NCBI GenBank assembly: GCA_038496675.1
Contig: CM076654.1
Coordinates: 10,542,798-10,606,797 of the forward strand
Direction: 5' to 3'
DNA from: Rachycentron canadum
Lineage: Eukaryota; Chordata; Actinopteri; Carangiformes; Rachycentridae
Length of the DNA stretch: 64,000 bases
The translations under genes and the position numbers were made by a program. Positions 24,749 to 39,967 of the stretch are shown one piece after another (the first letter of the stretch is position 1; each line of letters starts with the position of its first letter). Under the pieces are notes generated by a model. That model searched no databases, was not told where the DNA came from, and saw only the letters and a program-made list of their open reading frames with translations.

Positions 24749-25708
24749 ATACACACCCACACACCCTTTCTCTTTTGCTAAATTAGCTTAGCATCAGGAG
24801 AATTATATCATATCTGCTCTGTTTCCCATAGGGATCGGTATCATCACAGCCATTAGCGCCAGTGGATATAATCTTATTGGGTAAATCTTTCTTTTTGGGG
24901 TCACTGTTACATAATGCTGTAACTGAAAAAAGTAGTTCGGTTATTTGTGGCTCAAACTGTCCTGTGTTTTATGACTTAGCTAAAGAAATATGCAGGAATA
25001 GTGTCCTGAATTGATGTATGTCATATTAAGTCTCTTCATACTTCCCAATTTCCCGATCCTGTCAGTGGAGTTCATCTGTTGCCACAGAGGATGCTAATTT
25101 TTAAAAACACATGGCAATTATAGGCTATGTACTTTCTTAACAAAGCTGGCTCGACAACAGCAAATAGTGCATCTGTGGGGGACTATTTTAAGATGTGGAT
25201 TCATACACGTAGCATGTGAGTATTTAAGGCAACATATGGGATTGACTCAGACTACAGTGTCCATGTTCATTGATGTGAGTGAGCACCTAATGCAAAAGTG
25301 TTGCTCAGTGATGTGTTTTTAATAGTTATTAGAAAACAAGTGAAGTTTATGGCACATAGGAATAAACTATATTAGGCTGTGGCTACATGGCTACATACTC
25401 ACTGGGAGGATCAATTCATTGGTTTTGGTCTTTTCATTGGATTTGCTGATAAGAAATATATGAAAAGTAAGTAAGTCAAGTTTAGACTTAATGCAATTTT
25501 TTTCCATATTCCTGCACTTAAAGCTGTGTGATGTGTTGTTGGCAGGACCGGTACATGATCCTCGGGGAAAACGGCTTCTTTGTAAACCCAGCTGATTCAG
25601 TGGCCATCATGGCTGCCAACCTCTCTGCCATCCCCTACTTCAGACAGCATGGAGCCAGAGGCTTTGCGAGGAGTATGGCCACAAGCACCGCCCTTGACAG
25701 GTACAATT

Positions 25709-25767
<59 letters not shown>

Positions 25768-27335
25768 ACTCAGTAGATCTAAGGGGTCTTGTTCTCTTTC
25801 ACAAACTCCTGAAGCTGCCTAGTCCCTGGAGAGGGACAGCGCTCTCAGATGAAGTCTCACCCACTAAGAATAAGACGATGAGATCACATACACATACACA
25901 CAATCACATACGCACACATTTACTCACCGCCTATAAATATTGTCTGTTATGTAAGACTAGAGCCAAGCAGAGGGTGCTGAGTGAGAGGATGTGATCACAG
26001 CTAAAGTCATCTCCATTAACATTGTTCCAGTACCCAGCACTGCACCCCGCTGAGGCCTCAGCAGAATGCTACTCAAGGGAAACGTGCCATTAAATGCTAT
26101 GTGGGAACTAGAAGAGATCTACTATAGTTAGCTCAGACTATGTCTAGTTCCACAAAGTATTATATGTACCGAGTAAAGCTAGATTCATTTTTTTACAATT
26201 TTTTTTAGTCCCTTGATAAAAAATTTCTAGACTCCATTAAACATTTAAAATTCATCATGTAAACCGAATTTAAATTTTAAATTATTTTATTTTCTTTGTT
26301 TGTGAGTCATTGAAGTACAAGGATTTTACTTTTCAACTCAGATAAATATCTAAACAAACCCATATATACCTCTTATCAGTATTTATTGACTTATTGTCTT
26401 TGCCTCACTATGACCCATAACACTTTTATCTGAATAATATAGAAGGTTGAAGGTTGCCTGCGTATCTACTAGTGTGTGATTGTCTGCGACTATGAATGGT
26501 TATTGTGTGCAATCATATGTGTCATAGTGTGTGTATGTATACAACTGTATCTCGTGAGAGTTAAATTCATATTCATATTCTAAAATTGCTTTTTATTGTT
26601 TCAAATTATTCTGATTGTGTGTTTGTTTATAAAAAAAACAAAAACAAAAGAAAACACAATGTAATCCTAGTGACAACTGTAGCTGTCATTTATCACAATA
26701 TCCCTGATCCTGGGCAAAGACAGCACAGTGGTGGAGGTTGCATGGATATTTTTTTATTACTATCATTGTGGGAGTCAATAAAAAAATAATACTAGTACTC
26801 TGGGTTTAAATTCAGAGAAAAACGTATTATGGTTAAATAGCAGTTCCTATATTGGTTTTAAGCATCACCAAGAATCATACTGTACAGTGAAACTCTAATC
26901 CATAATATCTGAGGTATGAATAGGATTCATAAATTGACATATCCATGTTACTGTCTGTCTTTGTGTGCACAGGATTGATTGCGTTTATGTGTGTGTATGT
27001 GTTTGTGAGTGAGTGTGTGCATTAGTGTTATTACTGGCAGACCTTAAGGAAGTAACCTCATTGCCAATGCTCATCTCTCTGGGCTTCACAGTTACAAGGG
27101 AAAAGTGATGCTTTGATAAGTGGAGTGAGATGTTACATCACAGAATTATTGGTCGCATAGAGACTCCTACATACAGACACACACAAACACATCACTTGGA
27201 CACTGTCATTTGTTCTGGTGCTGCTGTTTGCCGAAAGCTCTGTCTTATGATGTTGAACCATAATGATCACACTGAAAGGGCTGCTTTAGAGTTTATTCTC
27301 ACTGGCTCCCATGTCAGCCTTTTTCACTATGCATA

Positions 27336-27388
<53 letters not shown>

Positions 27389-30300
27389 AAGAGAAATGCA
27401 AATGTCCCACTAATACAAAATAAATCTTTCCTTTATCTCTATTCTCTAACTGCCTTCTTGTCTTTTTACAGATGATTCAGACGGTACAGATATAACACAT
27501 TCTAGACTCTCTAAACAGACTTGTCACAAATAAGTTGTATTATATTATATATAGATTTTCGTTCGTCCCCTGTTAAACTCACCACTATCACCAGTGTACT
27601 CTTGGGTATGTTATCTTATGCAAAGCACACCTACCTCTTCTATGAGCCCTGACCGATACTTACTGAACATTGTAGCTGAGTTTACTTTGTTTAGCTCTTA
27701 GCTTTGTAACCACCACTTTAGTTTCTCACAGAACTCTGCTGTAACACTTAGTAAAGTTCATATCTGCATATCTCTGACAAATCCTAGGAAGTGTTAAAGT
27801 ACTTAGTAGTGTGGTGTTGGACCCTGGAGTCGACCCAAGTGCAGACCTTTTTAGGACAGCGAGTGTGTGTCTGTATGCTGTGTTTAGACTGAGCAGCCCT
27901 TCTTGCTGTGTGTTTATGCATAGTCCAGCAAACTGTGTTATAAAAACCTTGATAAATTTGACAGTGTATATACCACATGTACGTAGCTTTGTGTGCATCC
28001 AGAGGGAACAAGAGTAAAACCACGGAGAGAACGAAATGCATTTGTTTTCAGAGGAGCAGGGGATGGTTTGTTTTGTTGCAGGAAACTGATTTGAATTCAG
28101 ATGGGCAGGAGGTTGGAGTTACAGGTGTGAAATTCTCCAGTCTTGGATGGGCTGAGGGTGTCTGTGTCCGCGTGTACATGGGAGCTTGCGTCTCTCTGCA
28201 CACGTACTGTAAGTAAGAGCTGATGCCAAAGAGGGTGCGAGGGGTCAGAGGAAGAGAGAGTGGGAGAGAAATTTTTGGTAAAGGAAGCATCTGCGTCTCC
28301 TTTAACCATGGGATAGGAGGGAGGATGTAGGGAGAAGAGAGGGCTGAGTCACTGATGTGTTACCAGGATGAAGTCAGAGTTCTAATGACTTTATATTTAC
28401 ATTGCACAGATGGTTTTATCTAAAGCGACTGTAATGCTGTGCTGTAGCTGAAATATTTTTTGTTGTTTTAATGGTTACTAGGTTGACTGAGGCAATGAGA
28501 AGGCTGTGTCTCTTATATCTGTGAGTGTGCGTTTGTGTGTGTAAATACATTTTCATTCTACGCGCCCATTGGTATTCGCATCACGTTTCTAATAATGTTT
28601 TGGTGCAGTAAGAAAAAGATGGTCAGTTTGGATTAATTAGGCATCAAGGAGATATTGTGCTATTACCCAGGAGGCAAGGTACCCCCACGGCCCTATCAGA
28701 AGTCTGCCTTTATCCGCAAGATTGTCCATTTTCCAAGTGTGTCCATTTAAATTAGTTTAAATATAAATGTTGATCCCAATCACAACACAATACAAGTCAG
28801 GTGAGAGGTATGTCCAGTGCAGTCTGCTTGTCATAGTTGTTGTTGTTTTTTAAAATCATTCTCTCCATTGAGTTCAATGCCAACAAGGCTGTACCACATC
28901 AGTTTTGGTAGGGCTGGACATGTGTTCCCATGTGAAGCTGCCAAGGCTGAGTTAATTTAAAAAAACAAACAAACTAAGAATTACTGAAAAAAACAAGTTA
29001 GAAAAACTGTAAAATGTCATTATACTCAGATGTTACAAACCAGTACTTAGATGCAGAGGGTAGCCAGAATTTACCCAACACACGCACCTTTCCACTTGAT
29101 ATAATATTATTCAATGGTAAATATATTTTGACACAGTGTTGGAAAAGCCTAGAAAACTCTTTTGAACTGCAGTTAGAAAAGTACTTTGATACTGATTCCA
29201 CAAAACGTAGGTAACAGCTATGACCATTTACAGAAGTCATCGCAAGGTTATTTTCAGTTTGGCCACCATGGCAACAACTTCAATGTATTACATTTCTGTG
29301 TTGTCCAGCAAGAGTTCAGGTTCAGGTGAAGAAGACCTCATGTTTCGAGCCAAAGTAAATCTCCAGGATGCTGCACTTTCTGTTTCAATTCCAGAGTAAA
29401 GATTTCGAGTCCAGGCAAGAGGGGGAGGTGAGGAGTGAGGGCAATGGATGCTATGTTTGGTAAAATATCAAGCCAAGGTCAAAAGTTGGCAATATTTCCC
29501 TCTGGGAGCATCTTCACTGATTGTTCTCTTCTGTGTTTACTGATGCCTGAGAGAGACAGATATACACAAAAAGACAGAGGGAGAATGAAAAGAAAGGAGA
29601 TGTCTGATTAGTCTAAGCAGGCATGTGATTGTTGACTGTTAAGTAGTATTGTAGGTATGTGTGCATCAGTGTGTGTCTAAGTTTGTAATCCAGAGCCTTG
29701 AGTTCAGAGGATGAAGCATGATGGAAGGTAACTGAGCCCAAGAAATCGCTGCCTGCTCTTCACCTTGTGGGGGCAAAGCATCCAAATCATTAAAAAAATG
29801 AAATCAGTAGCCTCAGTCCCTTATGCAATTTTGCTCAATCCTAAAAAATAAGCATTGATTTGCTTAGACAGACGTTATCTACTCAATGCATCAGGAATCT
29901 ATAGATACTATGTAAAGAATGAACCAACCAAATTTCAGAAAATACAAACTAATTGAAAGTTTGTAAAACATTTTTTTCAACCTAACCAATCTAATTGATA
30001 TTACTAGTTTTTTAACAGCATTGTTGCTTATGCAAATTACATCAGTTAATTAATAAGCTTTTCTCAGTGTCTCAATTGAGAATATTATTAGTAACCATTA
30101 AAAAGAGTTAGTTAAAATCACAGCCTTTATCATATAAAACAACATTTTAAGTCTGAAATTCCCCTTTGACAAGGTTTACAAGGTTTCACTCGTTGGCTAA
30201 ATCCAAGTGTGAGAAAGTCAACATCGACAGACTATAGAGCCCCGCAGCTGAGAGGTCACACCTACACACGGGGGGATTACAGCCCTAAATAGAAACCTTC

Positions 30301-32618
30301 CAAATTCATTCCTTGTGTCTCTAGTCATATTCATCAGCCAACATTTTTTTTTGTTTTGGCAAAGCCTGTGGAGAGAGAAGCGGCATCCACTGGGTCTGAC
30401 GGCCTGAGACAATGTACTGTATCTGTTTGACTATGCTCGTGGTTGGTTATGTGTGTATAGCCAAATGCATGTGTGTTTATTTGACACGGTGAAAAGGGCT
30501 CAGTACTCCCTCTGAATGGAAAATGATAATCTGTGATGTCCTCCCTTAACAAGTGCTTGCCAACATGTTAACATCTTTTCTATATTTCTATTGTATACTT
30601 TGCAGTTTCAGCATTAAAAATACACCCATTGCTTGATCTCAAGAAACCTGTACCAGTGCATCTAAAACTAGAAAATACTTGATTTCTGACTTCTTTCTGA
30701 CTTGTTTGAAGGAACTGGGCTGAACTTATTGCTCTTTGGTCAACTGCAGTGTTCCTGCTGTTAAGTTAAAGCTCAGCTGGTACAATTGTCAAACTTGAGA
30801 AAACACTATTTTCAGGACTCTCACACTTTTAACAGCGACTCTGTGCCAATGTTTTTGCAATGTTGTTTGAAAACTGAGCACCGATAGGCTCAGTTTCAGT
30901 GCTTGTGTTGGCAATGGATATGCCATTTAAAACGTCAAAAGCATGTCAGAAGGCCAGATTTTCTTTTTTCTTTTAGGAACGCCAGGGTTTCCGTTCCAGC
31001 TCTTGCATCCCCAGAGGGGAATAAAGCTGGTTTACTCTTATTTGGTCATTTGTCCCATCCTCATGTAAATAACTGCACTGGACACTTTGTGGGTTTATTT
31101 GTGTACATGATGATTGTGTGGACGAGTGTACCACCACTTCAAAACCTTGAATCCCACTCACATCCACAAATATTGTGCTCCAAATTCCTACAGCATCCCA
31201 CATTAAAAGAATTGGAGTTTGACATTCTACATGTTTGCTCCTTTGGGAGCCACAACTGTTTTGGTCCGTTAAATATTTTGTCCACTGTTTCATAGTGGTG
31301 TCCTGAGAATTGTGTTTACATTTTGTAATGGTTACAGAGCAGGCTTGGATGATGTGGTTGAGGAGTGATTGAAGGACACTGGGTAACTAAACATCTCTGC
31401 TAGTAGGCTTGGCATGGTAAATGCCTATGTAATACTGTACTGGACAGTATTATTTGAGAACTCACTGAGTCTAATGATAATAATGACAAAGACACATCAA
31501 TCTTCAATCTACAATCTTCAAAAATATACAAGTCACTAAAATCTTAATGCTGTTTTTATGCACTTTTAGAAAAAAGTCTGAAGAAATAATAAATACTATT
31601 CTTATTCTTGTTGCATTTTTAAAAAGTTAGATTTGAACACGATTTAAGTTGATATGGTGGACTTGTTTGCTCTTCCAGCTGATACACGGAGCCATAATCT
31701 GCAGAGTTATTTTGCCAAAATGATGAATGTATGGCTGTTTCCTCCTCTGTGGTCCACTGCTACATTTACTGTCTAGCCTCTAACTTTGTCTACCTGTGCA
31801 CAGGTTGTCTACTGCTACAAGGGCATTGAGAGTGAACCAAAGCAGTAGTTGCAACCAGCGTCTGTGATAGGTCTCCGTTGTTTCACCACAAAGAGCAACG
31901 TTCACATACAAGTGGTCATTTGATCCAATGTTATTATAAAAATACTTATCTATAGCACGCTTAAAAATACTGGCTCTAAAAAGCACCACGTCAGCTTTAA
32001 TAAACTCACCATGTGCATGTTATTGTGGAGTGTAAACTCTTCCACACTTAATTAAAACCTTCAGTTTCCAGAAACAAAACTGAGGACATGACCTCAGTGT
32101 CCAACCATAGCTGCAACCTTGCCTGTGAGGCTTTGACAATGTGTCAATGGCAGATTCAAATGTTATTACTGAATGTAAATTGTCACGGTTATAATAACAA
32201 GTTTAGTTTAGAGTATGGACAGAAAACCCCATGAACGTGTTTCAGATATTTAGTTGATAGAAGTGAAACAGGGGCTATAAAAGCGTAGTTAGGAGTTTGG
32301 TTCCATGTCAAAAAAAAAAAAAAACTGCGCCGAGAGCTAATTATTTTAATTACTGCTGATTTTGTTTATTATTTAATGTTGTGTTATTTTTACTTTTGTT
32401 ATATTTTTGTCACTATATTTTTGAAACAATATACACTTTTGTGTTATTGTAATTCCATTGAACCCAGCCTTACTTTTTTAAATTTGCACTTAAAACTTTT
32501 ATTAGATCTTTTTCTTTTCTCTTTTCCCCTCAAGCCAATTCCTTTGCACTCCCTCTCCTCCCACATATAGTACTGTCTGCACCAATATCTCTCCCCAACA
32601 CACACATGTGTTCATGTG

Positions 32619-32652
<34 letters not shown>

Positions 32653-35600
32653 CACACTCCCTCTCCCCTTCTGCCTATGTGAGTACATGGCCCAGGTTCA
32701 AAGCAAACACAAGCTTAAAGGTTAACTTACTTTGTTCTTGCTGCTTTCGCCTTATTAAATTATTGGATGAGCTGTTGGCAGATCACTCTTGTCATACAGC
32801 ATTTGGTTTGCTTTATTTCAAAGGTCAGAGGATTGTTCGTCAGCTTATCTTTATATCAGAACTGGGGAAACTGGCTGGCATTAGATATTAGAGAGACATA
32901 AATACAATGTTTTTTGGAAGCATAAAGTAGACAAAGATTGAATCCAGCTTTATTTTTGTTTCTCTCTTCCTTTCTGCTTGTTTGTAGGGTAGCCAAAGCC
33001 ATGAAACTGGCACTGTATGAGACTCCGGCAGGCTGGAGGTACTTTGGGAACCTGATGGATTCTGGGCGTTGTTCCCTCTGTGGGGAGGAGAGCTTTGGGA
33101 CAGGTATGATCTACCGCATTCACCTGCAATCCAAACAACAAAGCCCTCCACCCATAAAGACAGATTTGGGAATGCTGAATGTCGTCAATACAGAAGTGTG
33201 TCCGGTGAACACAGAGGACCAGTTGCCTGTTTTAAATGTGGGTAGAAGGTCACAGATTCAAACCCCTGGACCATCTTGGAAAATGTGAGTGGGCATGTGA
33301 CTAAGACAACCCCCTCCCCTCAGTAGCAACTGTTGTTGAGGTGCCTGCAAACAAGGCCATCACTAGAGGACTGCTCCAGCCGGCTGCTGCCAGCTCAACA
33401 TGCAGAAGGGACTTGCTGAAACATTCAAACAGCACGTGTGTCCAGTCAGCTTTTCCTTGAAATAAAGGGAAACTGCACGTTATTACAACTTGGGTCTTTA
33501 TTTATTTATTGGCTGGTGTTAGCCATCATTTCTAATGCTTATAATAAAACAGTACACACCAAACAAATTTCCTAAGTCTAGGAACACAGCAGTACTCCCA
33601 GGGGTCTTCGAGGAGGTTCACAACCCTCAGGAATAAGTGGAATAATTTATGTTCACCATTTTCACTTCTACCCATAAGTAACACAATGACACAATTGTCC
33701 AGTTGTGTAATAATTCAAATTATTTTGCTTTTGTTTTATCCTCAAAAACTGTTGCTGGTGCTTTCCTAGATGTCCATAATTAACACAATGAGTACAGTGT
33801 TAATCATGATTTCCCTTTAAAGGTGAAAAAAGTTCTCACATTTTGCCTATTACCTTCTCTTCCTCACACCCCAGCCTGTTCCAGCTCTAGAGTCGTCCTG
33901 ACTGCCTGTAACTCCAGTCAGACTCTTGTAATAGATGTGAGGGCTGTGACCCTGACTGCATGTGTAAATAATCCCCATTCTTCTGCTATAAAAGGAGACA
34001 GGGGCTTCCTGAATCACTGCAACATGCAGACAGGCCTCCAGTGGCAGTGGTTTCTATGAATGCAAATGCAGGCACAGCAGAGAATATAAACAATGTGCGC
34101 ACAAATGAGACACATGGCGTCCATGGCGTCTCACCGAATCATCTTCTTCATCGTCCACCTTTGACTTTTGAGAGGAGGGGGGCGCTCAAAGTGTAGGTGT
34201 GAACAGGAAAGAAGACAAGAAAAGATTATAGCAACGAAGGGAGAGGCAGCTGGGAGAGTCCAAATATGACAAGTATTGACAAGGAAGAGAGAAATAGAAG
34301 AAGCAGAGAGGACTATGGGAGCTCACTCGTTGTCTAGCCATGTAAGGCCAAAAGCTCAGAGAGCACTGACTAGTAAATCATCAGAACTGCACACCACTCC
34401 TGCTCTTCACTAACTCGCTTACACTTATTCAAACACACACAACATGAATTATAGGGAGGTTATATTTTCACCTGTGTCTGTGTGTTTGTTTATTTGTCAG
34501 AAGGATTATGAAAAAATACTGAACTGATGCACCACTCTTGGTGGAGAGAGTGAGACAAAGTGAGACAGGTAGTGAGACAGGGATGAGAAAATGGCGACAG
34601 TCAGTTTCCTAACAGCCGTATAATGCTAGAGTTGGACACAGACCTAGGATCCACACTTTAAAGTGTTGCCGAGTTGACATCCTCCTTTTTTTCTTCCAAA
34701 TGCACTGTATGGAGATGTATTCTAAAATCAAATGATACCAAACAGCCCGGTCCATTTCCACTTCAAACTCGTAAAGGAAAACCTGAAAAAACTTGAAATG
34801 TCCGTGTCCCCTCAAAGGATACCTTTATTGAGCTCTATGAGATCTACCCCTCTGTTTGTGTATGTGTGTCTGTTTTTTTGAGTTGGGAGTGGGATCTGAC
34901 CGGTACATCTCCAAGCACGAACGCTCTCTCTGACCTTCTGTTACATTAGACTTGAATACTTGAATACAAAATGAAGATTATTTTTTTTTTATATTTTCTT
35001 CTTGTAAGTGAGTCAAAAAATATGTTAAGCATAAACCTTGTTATTCCACTGTGGTTCTGGTTAAAATGCTGCAGCTCCGCTTTTGTCTTCTTTCTTTGAC
35101 GTTTTGAGAAATACACATAATTCATCTTGCTGAGAATTAAAGGGTAAGATTGAAAGAGATCACTCACACTGGAGCCAGGATACACTTAGTTTAGCATGAA
35201 GACATCTAGCCCGACTTTGTTTTTAAGATAAACAAAATATCCACCGACGAGGGACGATACTTGAAATTTGTACCAATGCCAATGAAATTCCACAATTCCG
35301 CAATTCTCTATATCAAATTTGATACCACAGTAAAAAACAGAAAACAGGCTGCACACACATACACACACGAAGCAGTGACTTAAGTAGAGCCAGGCTAGTT
35401 GCTTCCCCTTGTTTTCAGTCTTTGTGTTAAACTAAGCTAAAATGTTGCCAATTATTCTCTCATACCTCCTTCCTAGTTTAGTGTCTCACATCTGTCTGAG
35501 TTACAGTTACATCAAGTTTGTATGTTTTCTCTCATCACCTCAGTTCAGTTCCATAATTTATGAGAGCTTTATCAAGAGTTGTGATGTTTTTGTGGGTGTC

Positions 35601-36290
35601 TTTCTTCTCTAGGTTCAGACCACATCCGTGAGAAAGATGGCCTGTGGTCAGTGCTTGTGTGGTTGTCCATCATGGCAGCCAGGAAACAGGGTGTGGAGCA
35701 GATTGTCAGAGAACACTGGGCTAAATTTGGACGCAACTACTTCTGCAGGTAACCGGCTTTATTTGTCTATTCTTGTTTTGGTCATGGAGCTTTTTCCCTA
35801 CATGGATCATCTTATCTTGAATCTTGAAGTTATGTTAATCTAAAAGGCCTTAGATTGACTGAATGACTTCCCCAAAAAGTTTCAATCCCTTCTGTCCTGA
35901 ACAACGCCAAATATGTCTCCCAGGCCTTCACCTTCATCCATTTCTCTTCCAGTCCTCCTCACTGGTTGCCACTTGTTCTTATTTTAACCTCTCCCCTGTG
36001 AGCGGCAGAGATAGTTACTGTAGTCAGTGTTCCCACTGACAGTTGCTGCAGCTTTTTATGTTCCCACAGAGAGCTTTTCTAAACTGATGCACATTTCCCA
36101 CAACACGTAGCCGAAGTGGACATACAGGTCATGAGTCAACAAAACACAAACATCTGTCATCATACAGCCATTACAGTTAAGGTATTAGTACATTAAACCA
36201 ACTTTAAAATGTGGAGAAAAAATAAAATGTTTTTGAAGTGAAGTGTGTCAAGTTTTTTTCTCTCACTGTGCTCTTATGTTACATGGTTTC

Positions 36291-36327
<37 letters not shown>

Positions 36328-39300
36328 ACTTTGTGATTGTCAGGTTTGACTACGAAGGCCTGGATCCTCGCGCAGCCTTTTACTTGATGAGGGATCTGGA
36401 CGCAGTAATCTCAGACAAAGCATTCACCAGCCAGAAGTTTGCTGTAGGAGACCACATATACAGCGTGGAGAAAGCCGACAACTTCGAGTACGTCGACCCT
36501 GTGGATGGAACAGTGGCCCGGAACCAGGTCAGTCTGGGAAGCATTCAGGATCTTACATGACAGAGTCGGACAAGTAGAAATCAGTAGGGAGGACAGGAAG
36601 TCATTTTTGTGTTGTTTTACATTGATCCAATTCGCCAAGTTGGTATTGATCTTACAAAACAGATCAGATTACTCACATTAAATATGCTTTTTTTTCACAT
36701 GAGTATCACATGAGTATTTGGTATTGGGAGATACTCTGAATTTAGGTTTTGAGAAGGTGCCTCTTTGCAATATGTCCATAACAGTCATTTTAAATACTCC
36801 AAAAGAAAATCTATCTGAAAAACACTTTGATACATTGACTTCAGATTGACCTAGTGGTCCTTCTATTGATTAAAACGTGAAGTGAGTGTACACACCACTA
36901 ACATACACCTGTGTACTTGCTTCCCCTGAGAAAAGTGTCTCCCTCGTGTCTGTCTCATACAAACTTCAAATACAAGTTTAAAATGGCCTCTGTGAGCAGC
37001 CTACATAGGTCGGGGTTAGTGTAAAATAACACTCACATTAAATCTACAAGTGGTAATACAGGAAATGCTATAGCTGATCAGCTATTACAGATATATCACA
37101 TTGGCATTTTTCAGCCAGTTCCCAAAGCTGGGTGTGGCTCTATTATCTAACAGCTGCTGGACCAATCAGAAATGTTGCACAAACCCCAGACTTGTGGTAT
37201 TTCAGGTCAAGCCCAATGATAAATTGAGTTGGACAAGGGCGTGTGTGAGAGCTGGTCCATTTCATGTCAAGCCTGCCTGAAGACAAATCACACTCGCAAT
37301 CACAATTTCTCCATCTTGGTCTCTTTCATACACATGCAGTTGTTCATCAGCTGTTCATGGCCAGACCACCCACTGAGCTTCACTGTTGTCTCATCAGAGA
37401 AGTTCCATGTTTGGACATGACAGCCTATCTTCCATTTTAAACCGTAAACATATGCATACAAACACACAGTACATACAGCACGTAGCCCCACTACATACAT
37501 TGATAACTCCCTCGGTCACTATAACCTCCCTCCTTCTCTCCCTCTCTCCCTCCCTCCCTCAATCTCTGAAGTTTACCCAGCTGACTCCCTCTGTTCTGCC
37601 CAGAAATGTGTGGAAACTCATTCCTGGCGTCAACACTTCTTAGTCTGTGCCCCACCTAATACCACACACACACACACACACACACACACTCGACCTTCAC
37701 GTGTTCACACTTGTGTTTACTTTGCTCGTCATCTTCACCTTATACATCCTAATTGCGTAAAGGAGGGACAACGTCTCTCGCCAACCTACTGCGAATTCTC
37801 CACCATGTTACCATGGTAACAGTGGCTCCACAGCTAGTTAGTCAGTCACCCCAAAATGTGATTTAACCTCACTGGTAAATCCTCAGTCGCCCCAGTGTGT
37901 GTTATTACAGCACACATTCCTCCCAGGACAGAATTATATCAGCTGTCGTCTCACTTGCAGTCTCTCCACTACAAGTGTGTTTGAAGGGGGGAAAGCTGGC
38001 ACATAGACACAAACACACATACACTCAAGACAAAGTATGGGGGATTTACACAGTAGTGGCATGCCAGCCTTTTGTAGTTGGCTACTGAATTCACTCTGCA
38101 TTGCCTGTGTGTCTTTTAGAGAGATGGATAGATAAAAAGCATTGCCATGGAACCTGTAATACCTTCATGCATATGGATTTAAAAATGCAGTATCTCCTGG
38201 CACAATGTGTTTTTTTGTTTTTTTCAGATCTATTTTCAGGTCTATTTTAAGAAGTCCTTCTGGAAGTTTCTCCCATCTCACACACAGGATCTCTGGAGCT
38301 CAGCCAGAGTGACCATCAGGTTTTCGGTCACCTCTGTTAAAAAGGCCCTTCTGCCCCAGTTGCTCAGTTTGGCCCCCAAAAAATAACTATATTTTTTAAA
38401 AATTGTAGCTTAAAGCTGCAACACACCAAAATGTGAGGAAAACTGAAGTGACCTGAATACTGTCTGGATGCAGTGTACCCGAGGCTAGCCCTGGTTTTCT
38501 CACCAGATCGCATTCTTGCTTTAGCAAATTTAACTTGCTTGACTGAAATCAGGAGGAGGAGATTTACAAGCTGTTTTTACAGGAAACAAAATTCCAAAGG
38601 CATAATAATATTTAATACAGTAGTAAAACAGATTCAGATCCAAAGTGAATTTTGATTTTCTGAGTTTTGCCTTTAACCTTTGACAGACAGACACACTGGC
38701 TGGTATTTGGTCCACTCAGGGCCCCTGAGGTTTGCGGTGGACATTGTTACTTAGAGCCTCCTGATAACCACTACTCTATTGTTAGAGATGAGCTGACATA
38801 CTCACAGATAGAAAGACAGACAGACAGGCGGACGGACGGATGGACGGACGGACATCTCTCATTATCGCTGTCTCTCCACACCCGGACTCCGATTTGTTAT
38901 CCTTCGTTGCCAAACTCAGATTAGGAGGAAGGCGGGTGGTGGTAGAGTTACTTTCCTTTTTGTGCAATGGTCTATAAACAATGCAGCCTAGTTTGAAGAG
39001 GTTAACAACTTTAAGTCTGAGATGGCGTTACTGTTGTACATGGGACACTGAACTGTTGACCTTTTACTGCTATAATAGTCCATGAAATGCTTCTGGACTG
39101 TTCTGAAAAGGAACAACACATCATTTGTCAATATCAGGCCATGTAGTGATTGTAAGTGGTGGACATGAATAATTTGACAGCAGTACTTAGGACAATTTCA
39201 AAAGAGTTAAGGCAAAAGTATTTAGGGTTGTGTTTTATGAAAACCATTACAACTTCTCATTCATGCACCTTGTTTTTCTTTCAAAACCTATTGCTGTCTT

Positions 39301-39929
39301 TTCCCCTGAGCTTGTCTTTTGCTCTAATAGGATAAGGAAAGAGGCGCTGCGGAATGTAGGACAGATAAGAGTCATCACACATTCATTAGTCAAAGAGTCT
39401 TATCTTCCTTACGTCAGCCAGTGAGAGCTGTAGTTGGTTACCCCAACGCAACAATATCCTGTTTTTCCTGAAAATGCTGAGGATAAGTTCAAAGAGTTAA
39501 CAGTGGAGATTGTGGAGGCGTTTCATCTGGAACAGTGGAAATAAAAAAGTGATGACCTCCTGAAATAAACGGTCAAGAATCACCCTTGAAACGATCTCTC
39601 TTAGTATTGACGTAGTTATGACCTTACGTAACTTCATAGACAGTATTGCTGTGGATTACACCATACTGTAGTGTTCACTGTAAAGGAATCCTATCTGAAC
39701 ACAGTCTCAGAAATATGCAAACCCTTAGTGACATCTAGTGGATATTTGCAGTTACTTCACATTTAAGAACTGAAAATGACTCCTCTTTGACCATTTTCAC
39801 CTCCACCAAGGAGGTTAAATTTTCACATATGTCTGTTTTTTTCACTGAGCCAATTTGCACCAAACATAGTGGAAGAACCCACTGAATGTTGGGGATTATT
39901 TTCTATTAACTTTGAACTTCTTCTAAGAG

Positions 39930-39967
<38 letters not shown>

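Larger units (their letters stand above)
25701..32987 (+). other. pgm5: pgm5 intron 6, the longest intron of the gene
   Basis: A 7.3-kb intron with three (CA)n tracts and a short old-repeat fragment at about 28388-28435. It is otherwise AT-rich and featureless by eye. ORFs of 60-130 codons inside it, for example 30903-31295, have no recognisable domain. Confidence 0.65.
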
